DNA of 9,156 bases from 2-01-FULL-49-17 sp964553025 (GTDB lineage Bacteria > Patescibacteriota > Minisyncoccia > 2-02-FULL-40-12 > GWA2-44-9), in the NCBI GenBank assembly GCA_964553025.1, contig CAZKJF010000009.1, positions 1-9,156 on the forward strand, given 5' to 3'. Numbering within the stretch: position 1 is the stretch's first letter; each line of letters begins with the position of its first letter. Made by a program: the position numbers and the translations under genes. Below are positions 1 through 5,157 of the stretch, in pieces. The notes under the pieces were generated by a model. The model was not told the DNA's origin. It ran no database searches and saw nothing but the letters and a program-made list of their open reading frames with translations.

Positions 1-222
1 GGCTGCAACTTGCCTCCTTGAAGCTGGAATCGCTAGTAATCGCTGATCAGAACGCAGCGGTGAATACGTTCTCGAATTTTGCACTCACTGCCCGTCAACT
101 CAAGGGAGCCGGGAATACCCGAAGACCTATATTTTACGTAGGGACACGGTGGGCTCGGTGACAAGGAGTAAGTCGTAACAAGGCAAGGCTAGCGGAAGCT
201 GGTCTTGGATCACCTCCTTTCT
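1..222 (+). rRNA. rrs: 16S ribosomal RNA, 3' end (partial)
   Basis: This is the last ~220 nt of the small-subunit rRNA; the 5' part lies outside the window. Visible landmarks are GGAATCGCTAGTAATCGC (about 26-43), TGAATACGTTC (61-71), GCCCGTCA of the decoding region (about 90-97), AAGTCGTAACAAGG (170-183) and the GGATCACCTCC tail with the anti-Shine-Dalgarno (207-217). Helix 45 folds cleanly: CAAGGCTAGC pairs with GCTGGTCTTG around a GGAA tetraloop, which argues for a working gene. Compared with E. coli numbering aligned by eye, several near-invariant positions differ: U1393 to C, A1396 to U, C1400 to U and U1506 to C. The last gives a C-G pair at the base of helix 45. Universal primer sites 1391/1406 and 1492 would be mismatched, as reported for many Patescibacteria. 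The mature 3' end near 222 is an estimate. Confidence 0.97.
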
Positions 223-431
223 ATTCTTTTTTTTCGAAAAAGAATGCTGAAAGGATTAGAAGTGGGAGGCGAAAGATGGGAAGAAGGTTCTCCTTTTTCA
301 CATCCAACCTCTATCCTTCAACAAAAATGATGTCGATTGGGCCTTTGGCCCATGTGGGTCCGACACAGATATCGGAGTCCGTCATACGCGGACAGAAAAC
401 GTATGGAGCTGGTTAACTACGTGAAGTTGAT
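223..431 (+). other. Structured 16S trailer / spacer without 23S
   Basis: This gene-free stretch between the 16S 3' end and the downstream hairpin is full of inverted repeats. ATTCTTTTT at 223-231 pairs with AAAAAGAAT at 237-245. A long imperfect stem joins about 248-267 to 302-320, with AAGAAGG/CCTTTTT nested inside. TGGGCC (338-343) pairs with GGCCCA (347-352) inside TGTCG (331-335)/CGACA (361-365). CATACG (383-388) pairs with CGTATG (400-405). I found no tRNA, 5S or 23S sequence and no boxA. It probably serves as the rRNA processing and termination trailer. An independent small RNA cannot be excluded; no known RNA family was recognised. Confidence 0.5.
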
Positions 432-468
432 AATCATAAAACGGCGCCTGTGGCGCCGTTTTATGATT
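432..468. terminator. Hairpin terminator closing the 16S transcript
   Basis: A perfect 17-bp stem (432-448 with 452-468) has a three-base TGT loop. The GC core GGCGCC is flanked by AAAA on the left and TTTT on the right, the form expected of a bidirectional intrinsic terminator. It lies 210 bases after the 16S end and 20 bases before the next start codon, so it most likely ends the rRNA transcript before any 23S. Confidence 0.8.
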
Positions 469-488
469 TAAGGTAGGATATATGCAAC

Positions 489-740
489 ATGGCATTTCCG
501 TTTCTCGATTTGAGCGCGATTCCGTTTCTGGCAATTCTGCTCATTCTCGGCGCCTTGATCTATTGGGTGCCGTCTTTCTTTCTCGTGTATCATCTGACGC
601 GTTTTGGCATCGGTATTCGGCCGCGGATCATCGCCTTGGTATTTCTGGTCGGTGCGGTTATTCTATTCGGTTTGCTGATCGCTTTTGCCGCCCGTATTGA
701 TTTAAGCTACGCGTTTTCCCGATTATTCCAAGCGTTATAA
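489..740 (+). CDS. Small two-helix membrane protein, unknown function
   Basis: I do not recognise a named family. The 83-residue product is almost entirely hydrophobic, with two predicted membrane segments: residues about 10-36 (ending WVPSFFLVYHL) and 46-68 (IIALVFLVGAVILFG). The short linker RFGIGIRPR is basic, so by the positive-inside rule it probably faces the cytoplasm. The ATG at 489 is chosen over the overlapping frame starting at 482 because this frame gives a coherent membrane protein and its stop overlaps the next gene. AGGTAGG at 471-477, 11 bases upstream, is the best ribosome-binding site in the window. The stop TAA (738-740) shares its last A with the ATG of the PH-domain gene, so the two are likely coupled and may act together in the membrane. 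No obvious promoter fits between the rRNA terminator and this gene; it may be transcribed from within the trailer or by read-through. Confidence 0.7.
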   Translation: MAFPFLDLSAIPFLAILLILGALIYWVPSFFLVYHLTRFGIGIRPRIIALVFLVGAVILFGLLIAFAARIDLSYAFSRLFQAL

Positions 741-1318
741 TGATGAAATTCTTTTCTGTTTTCACAAGCACGCAATACACATTCGAGGGCAAGCATTCTT
801 GGGAGAATGTCGTTTTGCTGGCGTACCGGCACTGGTTTACGCTGCTTGCTCAAGGAATTGCCTTTCTCTTTTTTGCGGTTTTGCCCGTCGGTATTCGGTT
901 GCTGGTTGGCGATTGGATTGCTCAATGGGGTTTGGAGGATTTGTTCCGAGTTCTGCTGATCGCATATTTTCTGATCTGGTGGTACTCGTTTTTCTATCAA
1001 GTTGCGATGTATCTCTTGGATACGTGGATTATCACCGATCATCGGGTAATCGACAGCGAGCAGCACGGGTTTTTTAATCGCACGGTGGCGGAATTGAGCT
1101 TAACTCAGATCGAAGATGTTTCGACGCGTGTCGAAGGATTCTTCCCGACGCTGCTTAATTTTGGAGACTTGGATGTACAGACGGCAGGAGCGTATCCGAA
1201 GTTCTCTTTCAAACAAATCCCGAATCCAGTAGCGGTCAAAGACCTGCTCATGCATACCCGCAATGAATTTCTTGCCGATCATCCGGGAAACTTGGAGGTT
1301 CACGAGCCGCATCAATAA
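740..1318 (+). CDS. Membrane protein with bacterial PH (bPH2/DUF304-like) domain
   Basis: The 192-residue protein has a short N-terminal cytoplasmic stretch, two membrane segments (about 32-57 and 68-93), then a soluble domain (about 94-175). That domain begins DTWIITDHRVI and includes a phenylalanine-rich turn, TQIEDVSTRVEG and NFGDLDVQTAG, the pattern of the bPH2/DUF304 (YdbS-like) pleckstrin-homology fold. Such proteins are inner-membrane; their biochemical role is poorly known. The tail (to EPHQ) is charged and probably unstructured. Translation can start at either of two adjacent ATGs (740 or 743); the first overlaps the upstream stop by one base, implying coupling. The stop TAA (1316-1318) lies inside the stem of a bidirectional terminator. 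Family assignment is from sequence pattern only and is moderately secure. Confidence 0.8.
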   Translation: MMKFFSVFTSTQYTFEGKHSWENVVLLAYRHWFTLLAQGIAFLFFAVLPVGIRLLVGDWIAQWGLEDLFRVLLIAYFLIWWYSFFYQVAMYLLDTWIITDHRVIDSEQHGFFNRTVAELSLTQIEDVSTRVEGFFPTLLNFGDLDVQTAGAYPKFSFKQIPNPVAVKDLLMHTRNEFLADHPGNLEVHEPHQ

Positions 1319-1349
1319 CAATGGCCCGCATGCGCGGGCCATTGTTATT
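1314..1349. terminator. Bidirectional terminator between convergent genes
   Basis: A perfect 16-bp stem (1314-1329 with 1334-1349) has an ATGC loop. The GGCCCGC/GCGGGCC core is flanked by AATAACAAT/ATTGTTATT. It lies between the convergent PH-domain and SIMPL genes. The stop codon of the plus-strand gene and most of the stop codon of the minus-strand gene lie inside the stem. Confidence 0.85.
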
Positions 1350-2079
1350 ATCGGATCTGGTAGGTGAGTGTTACGCTGACGGTCACATCGTTCTGACCGG
1401 TCGAGATAGTCGGCCCTCCGCCGCCCAAGCCGGCGCCGGAAGCGGTTCTGGCATCATACATCGGAACCGGATAGCTGCCGGTGTTCTCGGCGAAGTTTAC
1501 GATGCGGCCGAGGCGAATGCCGACTTGGCCTTTGAGTTCGTTGGCTTTTGCTTTGGCGGCTTCGATCGCTTTTTCACGGGCTTGCGACAAGAGCGCATCA
1601 GGATTCTCGATTTGGAGGCCGAGATTGTTCACTTGATTAGCACCGGCAGTTACGAGGCCGTCCAGGACCGTGCTGATCTTAGAAAGATCACGGACTTTTA
1701 CTGTATAGCTTTGCGTTACCTGATAGCCGGTGATGCGAGGCTGGCTGCCGGACGAGTAGTCATACTGGGGGTAGATATTGTAATCGGCTGTTTGGATATC
1801 TTTGTCCTCAATGCCTTGCTTCTTGAGAAAATCAGTAACGCTTTGGGATTTGCGGCTGTTGTCGTCTTGGGCAGTCTTGGAATTGGGTGATTGGGTAACA
1901 ATGCTCGCCGAAATGACGGCAATATCAGGCGCAGCTGAAACTTTGCCTTCGCCGCTAAACGAAACTGTGTTGGCGGTGTTGACCGTGGTAAGGATATGAT
2001 TGATCTCGACCCCGAGAAATGCGGCCAAGAGGATAAGGATTGTCATCACCAGCCCCGAGAAATATTTATTTTTGAACAT
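1348..2079 (-). CDS. SIMPL-domain (DUF541, YggE-like) membrane-anchored protein
   Basis: The 243-residue protein has an N-terminal hydrophobic anchor (residues 9-27) followed by a SIMPL/DUF541 domain spanning about 37-243. Family signatures include VSFSGEGKVSAAPDIAVIS near the start, the F(L)KKQGIEDKDIQT segment, YQVTQSYTVKVRDLSK, the AREKAIEAAKAKANEL helix (167-182) and the closing strand DVTVSVTLTYQI. It probably sits outside the cytoplasmic membrane as an anchored domain; E. coli YggE is linked to oxidative-stress tolerance, but the family's biochemistry is unknown. A glycine-rich loop (214-222) precedes the last strand. The upstream region is shared with the divergent TrmH-family gene. 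No Shine-Dalgarno is visible before the ATG, and the alternative frames on the opposite strand are shadows. Confidence 0.9.
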   Translation of the reverse strand: MFKNKYFSGLVMTILILLAAFLGVEINHILTTVNTANTVSFSGEGKVSAAPDIAVISASIVTQSPNSKTAQDDNSRKSQSVTDFLKKQGIEDKDIQTADYNIYPQYDYSSGSQPRITGYQVTQSYTVKVRDLSKISTVLDGLVTAGANQVNNLGLQIENPDALLSQAREKAIEAAKAKANELKGQVGIRLGRIVNFAENTGSYPVPMYDARTASGAGLGGGGPTISTGQNDVTVSVTLTYQIR

Positions 2080-2117
2080 AGTGAAAAATTATTGCTTTTC
2101 TTGTAGTATATCACAGT
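2080..2117. promoter_or_regulatory. Divergent promoter region, SIMPL / TrmH-family genes
   Basis: Only 38 bases separate the two divergent start codons, so both promoters must lie here or extend into coding sequence. On the minus strand, TATACT (complement of 2105-2110) is a good -10 and would start SIMPL transcription about 20 bases before its ATG; its -35 is weak. On the plus strand, TAGTAT (2104-2109) is a possible -10 that would start transcription at or next to the TrmH-family ATG, giving a leaderless message. Neither gene has a Shine-Dalgarno here. Confidence 0.35.
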
Positions 2118-2582
2118 ATGAATGCGCCAGCCATCTGGGCCGTTTTGGATAATATCCGCAGCCGCGAGAACGTCGGTTCTATTTTCCGCACCGCTGACGC
2201 CGCTGGCGTGGGGAAGCTCTACCTCTGCGGCATTACGCCTCGGCCGCCGCATGAAAAAATCAGCAAGACCGCGCTCGGAGCGGAGAAAACCGTATCCTGG
2301 GAATACCATACTCAAGCGTGGCGTCTTGTGGAGCGGCTGCGGGCAAAAGAAAACGCATATATCGTGGCGCTGGAAAAAACTTCGAATTCAGAAAATATTT
2401 TTGCCTTGAAACTGCCATCTGATCGGCCAATTGTCTTAGTTGTAGGGAATGAAGTTGAGGGCTTGGCGCCACGCATATTGGCTCGGGCCGATACGGTTGT
2501 CGCAATACCCATGCGTGGGGAAAAGGAATCTTTGAATGTGGCGGTGGCGTTTGGCGTCGCCGTCTACCAGCTTATTCGATGA
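2118..2582 (+). CDS. TrmH/SpoU-family RNA 2'-O-methyltransferase
   Basis: A 154-residue SPOUT-class methyltransferase, predicted to transfer a methyl group from S-adenosylmethionine to a ribose 2'-OH in tRNA or rRNA. All three SpoU motifs are present. Motif 1 is NVGSIFRTADA (N18, catalytic-type R24). Motif 2 is VVGNEVEGL (G110-N111-E112). Motif 3 is IPMRGEKESLNVAVAFG (S138-L139-N140), which forms the C-terminal trefoil knot. It consists of the catalytic domain only, close in length to TrmL, with no extra RNA-binding N-terminal domain; the exact nucleotide target cannot be told from sequence. Its TGA stop overlaps the ATG of rnhB by four bases (ATGA), so the two are translationally coupled. 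No Shine-Dalgarno precedes the start, which may be leaderless. Confidence 0.92.
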   Translation: MNAPAIWAVLDNIRSRENVGSIFRTADAAGVGKLYLCGITPRPPHEKISKTALGAEKTVSWEYHTQAWRLVERLRAKENAYIVALEKTSNSENIFALKLPSDRPIVLVVGNEVEGLAPRILARADTVVAIPMRGEKESLNVAVAFGVAVYQLIR

Positions 2583-3208
2583 AATTTCCCGTCAAAACCG
2601 TGGAGAAAAAATTATTCGAATCCGGCTATGGCTATGTATGCGCCGTGGATGAGGTCGGCATGGGGTGCCTAGCCGGACCGGTTGTGGTCTGCGCCGTAGG
2701 CATGACCAATACGTTTCATAAAAAGATTCATAAAAAATTGCGGAATCTGCGCGAGTCGAAACTTCTGAATCCGGCCCAGCGGGAAGCATTTGCCAGCTGG
2801 CTGGTCCGCGACCAAGGGCTTGTGTATGCGCTGGCGGTCTGTTCGCCACGGACAATCGATAAAATAAACATATATGAGGCCGCCCGCCGAGCGATGCGCC
2901 AGGCTTTGAAGAAAATCCGCCCGCCGTTTGCCCTTAAAACTGTCGTACTGGTTGACGGGAAGCATCCGATCCAGGGCGTTGAACACGACCAGCACGCCAT
3001 CGTCGCAGGCGATCGCAAAGTTTTTGCGATCGCCTGCGCGTCCGTCCTGGCCAAGGTTCATCGCGATCGCCTCATGAAACGCTATGCCAAAAAATTTCCC
3101 GGCTACGGCTTTGAGAGGCATATGGGCTATGGGACCAAGCATCATTACGCGTGCTTGACCGAACTTGGACCGTGTCCCATCCATCGCCGCTCATTCCGAT
3201 TGACGTAG
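2579..3208 (+). CDS. rnhB: Ribonuclease HII with altered GRG motif (GMG)
   Basis: A 209-residue RNase HII, the enzyme that nicks 5' of ribonucleotides embedded in DNA and removes RNA from RNA-DNA hybrids. The metal-binding tetrad is intact: D24 and E25 (AVDEVG), D126 (VLVDGKHP) and D145 (VAGDRKV). ASVLAKVHRD (154-163), GYGFERHMGYGT (175-186, including the conserved Tyr184) and HRRSF near the end also match the family. Deviations: the GRG motif after DEV reads G27-M28-G29, the usual DSKKL reads ESKLL (59-63), and the usual KGD reads AGD (143-145). In known structures the GRG loop contacts the ribonucleotide junction, so specificity may be altered; catalysis should be possible. A perfect 16-bp palindrome overlaps the codons around D145. 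The gene starts inside the TrmH-family stop and ends on TAG; no clear terminator follows. Confidence 0.93.
   Translation: MKFPVKTVEKKLFESGYGYVCAVDEVGMGCLAGPVVVCAVGMTNTFHKKIHKKLRNLRESKLLNPAQREAFASWLVRDQGLVYALAVCSPRTIDKINIYEAARRAMRQALKKIRPPFALKTVVLVDGKHPIQGVEHDQHAIVAGDRKVFAIACASVLAKVHRDRLMKRYAKKFPGYGFERHMGYGTKHHYACLTELGPCPIHRRSFRLT
3004..3038. repeat. Perfect 16-bp inverted repeat inside rnhB
   Basis: Arms 3004-3019 and 3023-3038 are exact reverse complements around a three-base GTT loop. Each arm contains the palindrome GCGATCGC (3009-3016 and 3026-3033), and a third copy lies at 3063-3070. The repeat encodes part of the active-site segment of RNase HII, including D145. The downstream arm is followed by GC-rich sequence rather than a T run, so it is not an ordinary intrinsic terminator. 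Confidence 0.85.
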
Positions 3209-3268
3209 GCCTTGGAGCGGCATATCTTTTGGCAGTAAGGGTTTTCGCTTTGAAGGGGAAATATCCAC

Positions 3269-3304
3269 CTGACAGAGAAGACGATTCGTTTCGTATAGTA
3301 TACT
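3269..3304 (+). promoter_or_regulatory. Possible promoter for the membrane-anchored protein gene
   Basis: CTGACA (3269-3274) resembles a -35 box and is followed after 19 bases by TATAGT (3294-3299). An overlapping TATACT occupies 3299-3304. A start site near 3306-3312 would leave a leader of about 15-20 bases with no Shine-Dalgarno before the ATG at 3326. The long spacer makes this a tentative call. Confidence 0.35.
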
Positions 3305-3325
3305 GGTAATATAACAACAAAAAAC

Positions 3326-4057
3326 ATGATGAACACATCGAAACAATCGGGCCAGGCATGGGTCTGGGTGGTCGTGATTATTGCCGCCGCCGTTCTTGTG
3401 TATTATTTCTTCGTTCGCTCGGATTCTTCCAATCCGAATCCGAGCGTGTCGCCGACGGTAAGCGTGTCCGTGTCGGGCTCACCGACGGCGCAGCCGTCGG
3501 TGAGCAGCTCCGCATCGCCAACCGCTTTCGTGTCGCCCACGCCGACTCCGTCCCCGACTGGCCCAGCAACGTATCGGAGTAACCAGTATGGATTTCAGTT
3601 TCAGTATGATTCGCGCTTCCTCCTGAACAATTACCAAAATCTGGGGAGTTACTTTAGCTCCGGCGGGGTACAGGTCGCAAACATTGCTATTCCGCCGGAA
3701 TTGTATCCGAAAACAAATTTTGGCTCGGCAACGGCCAATATCGTTGCGCGGCCAAATAGCGACGGGAACCAGTGTCAGACCTATGTAACCGGGGCCGATC
3801 AAACTGCGGTTATGAATCGCACGGAAACCCACGGCGGCAACGTATTTTCGACTGCCACATTGACTGAAGGAGCCGCCGGGACTGCCTACCAGACCCGTAT
3901 TTACCGCCTGTGGCGCAATCAGGTTTGCTACGAGATCAGTTTGAATGTGGGCATTGCCAATATCGGCAATTATCCTGCAGGCTCTGTCTCGGAAGTGAAT
4001 CAGGCCGATATCTGGAACCGGCTCACCCAGATCGTGGACACCTTTAAGTTCCTATAG
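3326..4057 (+). CDS. Membrane-anchored protein with Ser/Pro/Thr linker and C-terminal globular domain
   Basis: The 243-residue product has three parts. Residues 11-30 form one hydrophobic helix after a short N-terminal stretch carrying a lysine, typical of an uncleaved signal anchor. Residues about 34-82 are a low-complexity Ser/Pro/Thr/Val linker (SPTVSVSVSGSPTAQPSV and so on), suited to spanning the cell envelope. Residues 83-243 look globular, beginning YRSNQYGFQFQYD and ending WNRLTQIVDTFKFL; this resembles the YGF-F-YP start of PsbP-like extracytoplasmic domains, but I do not assign a family. Only two cysteines are present (C150 and C201), a candidate disulfide outside the membrane. Start is either of two adjacent ATGs (3326/3329). 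Two inverted repeats lie in the DNA encoding the anchor-linker junction and linker. A strong terminator follows the TAG stop. Confidence 0.8.
   Translation: MMNTSKQSGQAWVWVVVIIAAAVLVYYFFVRSDSSNPNPSVSPTVSVSVSGSPTAQPSVSSSASPTAFVSPTPTPSPTGPATYRSNQYGFQFQYDSRFLLNNYQNLGSYFSSGGVQVANIAIPPELYPKTNFGSATANIVARPNSDGNQCQTYVTGADQTAVMNRTETHGGNVFSTATLTEGAAGTAYQTRIYRLWRNQVCYEISLNVGIANIGNYPAGSVSEVNQADIWNRLTQIVDTFKFL
3416..3446. repeat. 11-bp inverted repeat at the anchor-linker junction
   Basis: CGCTCGGATTC (3416-3426) and GAATCCGAGCG (3436-3446) are exact reverse complements separated by nine bases. The pair lies at the junction of the membrane-anchor and Ser/Pro/Thr-linker codons, 30 bases before a second palindrome. 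Confidence 0.7.
3477..3505. repeat. Perfect 13-bp inverted repeat, three-base loop, in the linker
   Basis: GCTCACCGACGGC (3477-3489) pairs exactly with 3493-3505 around a GCA loop. It encodes part of the disordered Ser/Pro/Thr linker. No T run follows, so an ordinary terminator role is unlikely. The geometry matches the palindromes in rnhB and the ABC ATPase gene, but the sequence is different. Confidence 0.8.
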
Positions 4058-4073
4058 AAATGCCGAAGTTCCC

Positions 4074-4108
4074 TGAAAGCCCGCCGTTTTCCAAACGGCG
4101 GGCTTTCA
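4074..4108 (+). terminator. Intrinsic terminator after the anchored-protein gene
   Basis: A perfect 16-bp stem (4074-4089 with 4093-4108) has a three-base TCC loop and a GCCCGCCG/CGGCGGGC core. It is followed by ATTCTTTA. It lies 17 bases after the TAG stop and just before the gap promoter; the possible gap -35 overlaps its right arm. Confidence 0.88.
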
Positions 4109-4131
4109 TTCTTTAGTCAGGTTTGTATAAT
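4103..4131 (+). promoter_or_regulatory. Promoter of the GAPDH-transketolase operon (near-leaderless)
   Basis: TATAAT at 4126-4131 is a consensus -10. The element 17 bases upstream, CTTTCA (4103-4108), is a poor -35. Transcription would begin around 4137-4139, only a few bases before the gap ATG at 4141. There is no Shine-Dalgarno in between, so the message is predicted to be leaderless or nearly so. Confidence 0.55.
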
Positions 4132-4140
4132 AGAAGAACT

Positions 4141-5157
4141 ATGGCAAATATTGCAATCAACGGTTTTGGTCGAATCGGACGGGCATTTTTCAAATTAGCA
4201 ATCACCAGGCCCGAGCTGAATATCGTGGCTATCAACGATCTTGGGGATCTCGCCAATCTGGCCTATCTTTTGAAATACGACTCTGCCTACGGGCGATTCG
4301 ACAAAGAAGTTTCGGTTACGGACGGCAAGTTGGTTGTTGCCAGCAAAGAATACGCGTTTATCCAAGAAAAAGATGCGACCAAACTTCCCTGGGGCTCGCT
4401 GAACGTGGATATTGTGGTGGAATCTACGGGCGTGTTCGAAAGCTTTGAAAAAGCCTCCGTCCACAAAACCGCGGGCGCCAAACATGTCGTTTTGACCGCG
4501 CCGGCCAAAGACGAAGACGGCCCCGACGCCCGGACAGTGCTTATGGGTATCAATGAGGATGTCCTCAAAACCTGCAGCATGAGTTCAAATGGTTCGTGTA
4601 CGACAAATTCGGCTTCGCCGCTGGTAACTATTTTGTCCGAAAAAATTGGCATCAAGAAAGCGTTTTTAAATACGGTTCACGCCTATACCGCGACTCAATC
4701 GCTCATTGACGGCCCGGCCAAGGGATCAGACTATCGGCGCGCCCGCTCGGCGGCCGTGAATATCTCTCCGTCCACGACCGGCGCTGCAATCGCCGTCGCG
4801 CGGGCGGTAGAATCCCTCAAGGGCAAGTTTGATGGCGTAGCGATGCGCGTCCCGGTTCAGACCGGCTCGCTTTCGGCGATCACATTTTTGGCTGCGCGGC
4901 CGACGGCGCCTGAAGAAATAAATTCCATTCTGACCGAAGCTGCCGGTGATCCGCGCTGGCACGGCATTTTCCGGGTTACTACTGACCAGCTCGTGTCTAC
5001 CGACATTATCGGCGAGCCCTATGCTGCGGTTGCCGATCTTTCGCTGACCAAAGTCGTGGACGGTGATCTGTGTGCGGTCTATTCTTGGTATGACAACGAA
5101 TTCGGCTATACCAACTCGCTGGTGGATCATGTATTGAAAGTCGCGAGTAATTTGTAA
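4141..5157 (+). CDS. gap: Glyceraldehyde-3-phosphate dehydrogenase
   Basis: A 338-residue GAPDH: oxidises glyceraldehyde 3-phosphate to 1,3-bisphosphoglycerate with NAD(P)+ and phosphate in glycolysis. The Rossmann start NIAINGFGRIGR (residues 3-14) fixes the ATG at 4141; an in-frame TTG at 4123 would only add an unconserved MYNRRT. N32-D33 at the end of the second strand favours NAD. The catalytic cysteine is C153 in SNGSCTTN, and the partner histidine is H180 (TVHAYTATQ). RRARSAAVNISPSTTGAA and SWYDNEFGYTNSLVDHV are family signatures. Departures: the usual SNASCTTNC reads SNGSCTTNS, so the second cysteine is a serine, and the C-terminal NEWGY is NEFGY. Neither should abolish activity. Length is normal. 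It is first in an operon whose next gene starts on the A of its TAA stop. Confidence 0.97.
   Translation: MANIAINGFGRIGRAFFKLAITRPELNIVAINDLGDLANLAYLLKYDSAYGRFDKEVSVTDGKLVVASKEYAFIQEKDATKLPWGSLNVDIVVESTGVFESFEKASVHKTAGAKHVVLTAPAKDEDGPDARTVLMGINEDVLKTCSMSSNGSCTTNSASPLVTILSEKIGIKKAFLNTVHAYTATQSLIDGPAKGSDYRRARSAAVNISPSTTGAAIAVARAVESLKGKFDGVAMRVPVQTGSLSAITFLAARPTAPEEINSILTEAAGDPRWHGIFRVTTDQLVSTDIIGEPYAAVADLSLTKVVDGDLCAVYSWYDNEFGYTNSLVDHVLKVASNL

Noticed and set aside
410..430. GGTTAACTACGTGAAG resembles the first bases of 23S rRNA (GGTTAAGCTACTAAG-like).
   Set aside because: The likeness stops after about 16 bases. The conserved continuation with GGTGGATGCC is absent and the sequence runs straight into the terminator hairpin.
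482..700. An open frame starting seven bases upstream of the first membrane-protein gene.
   Set aside because: It is an overlapping frame with a mixed, non-hydrophobic product and no link to the next gene, whereas the 489 frame gives a coherent two-helix protein that overlaps the PH-domain start.
1321..1890. A 189-codon open frame opposite the SIMPL gene, beginning inside the terminator.
   Set aside because: It is a mirror of the SIMPL coding strand; its product is rich in Gly/Ala/Ile with no domain pattern, while the minus-strand product has the complete SIMPL family pattern.
2118..2582. Possible recoding of TGA to glycine, as in some Patescibacteria (Gracilibacteria/Absconditabacteria).
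   Set aside because: No gene needs an in-frame TGA to be read, and the TrmH-family gene ends at TGA right after its last conserved helix, so the standard code fits.
4123..4140. TTG at 4123 as the GAPDH start, adding MYNRRT.
   Set aside because: The extension overlaps the TATAAT box and is not part of the conserved GAPDH N-terminus, which begins just after the ATG at 4141.
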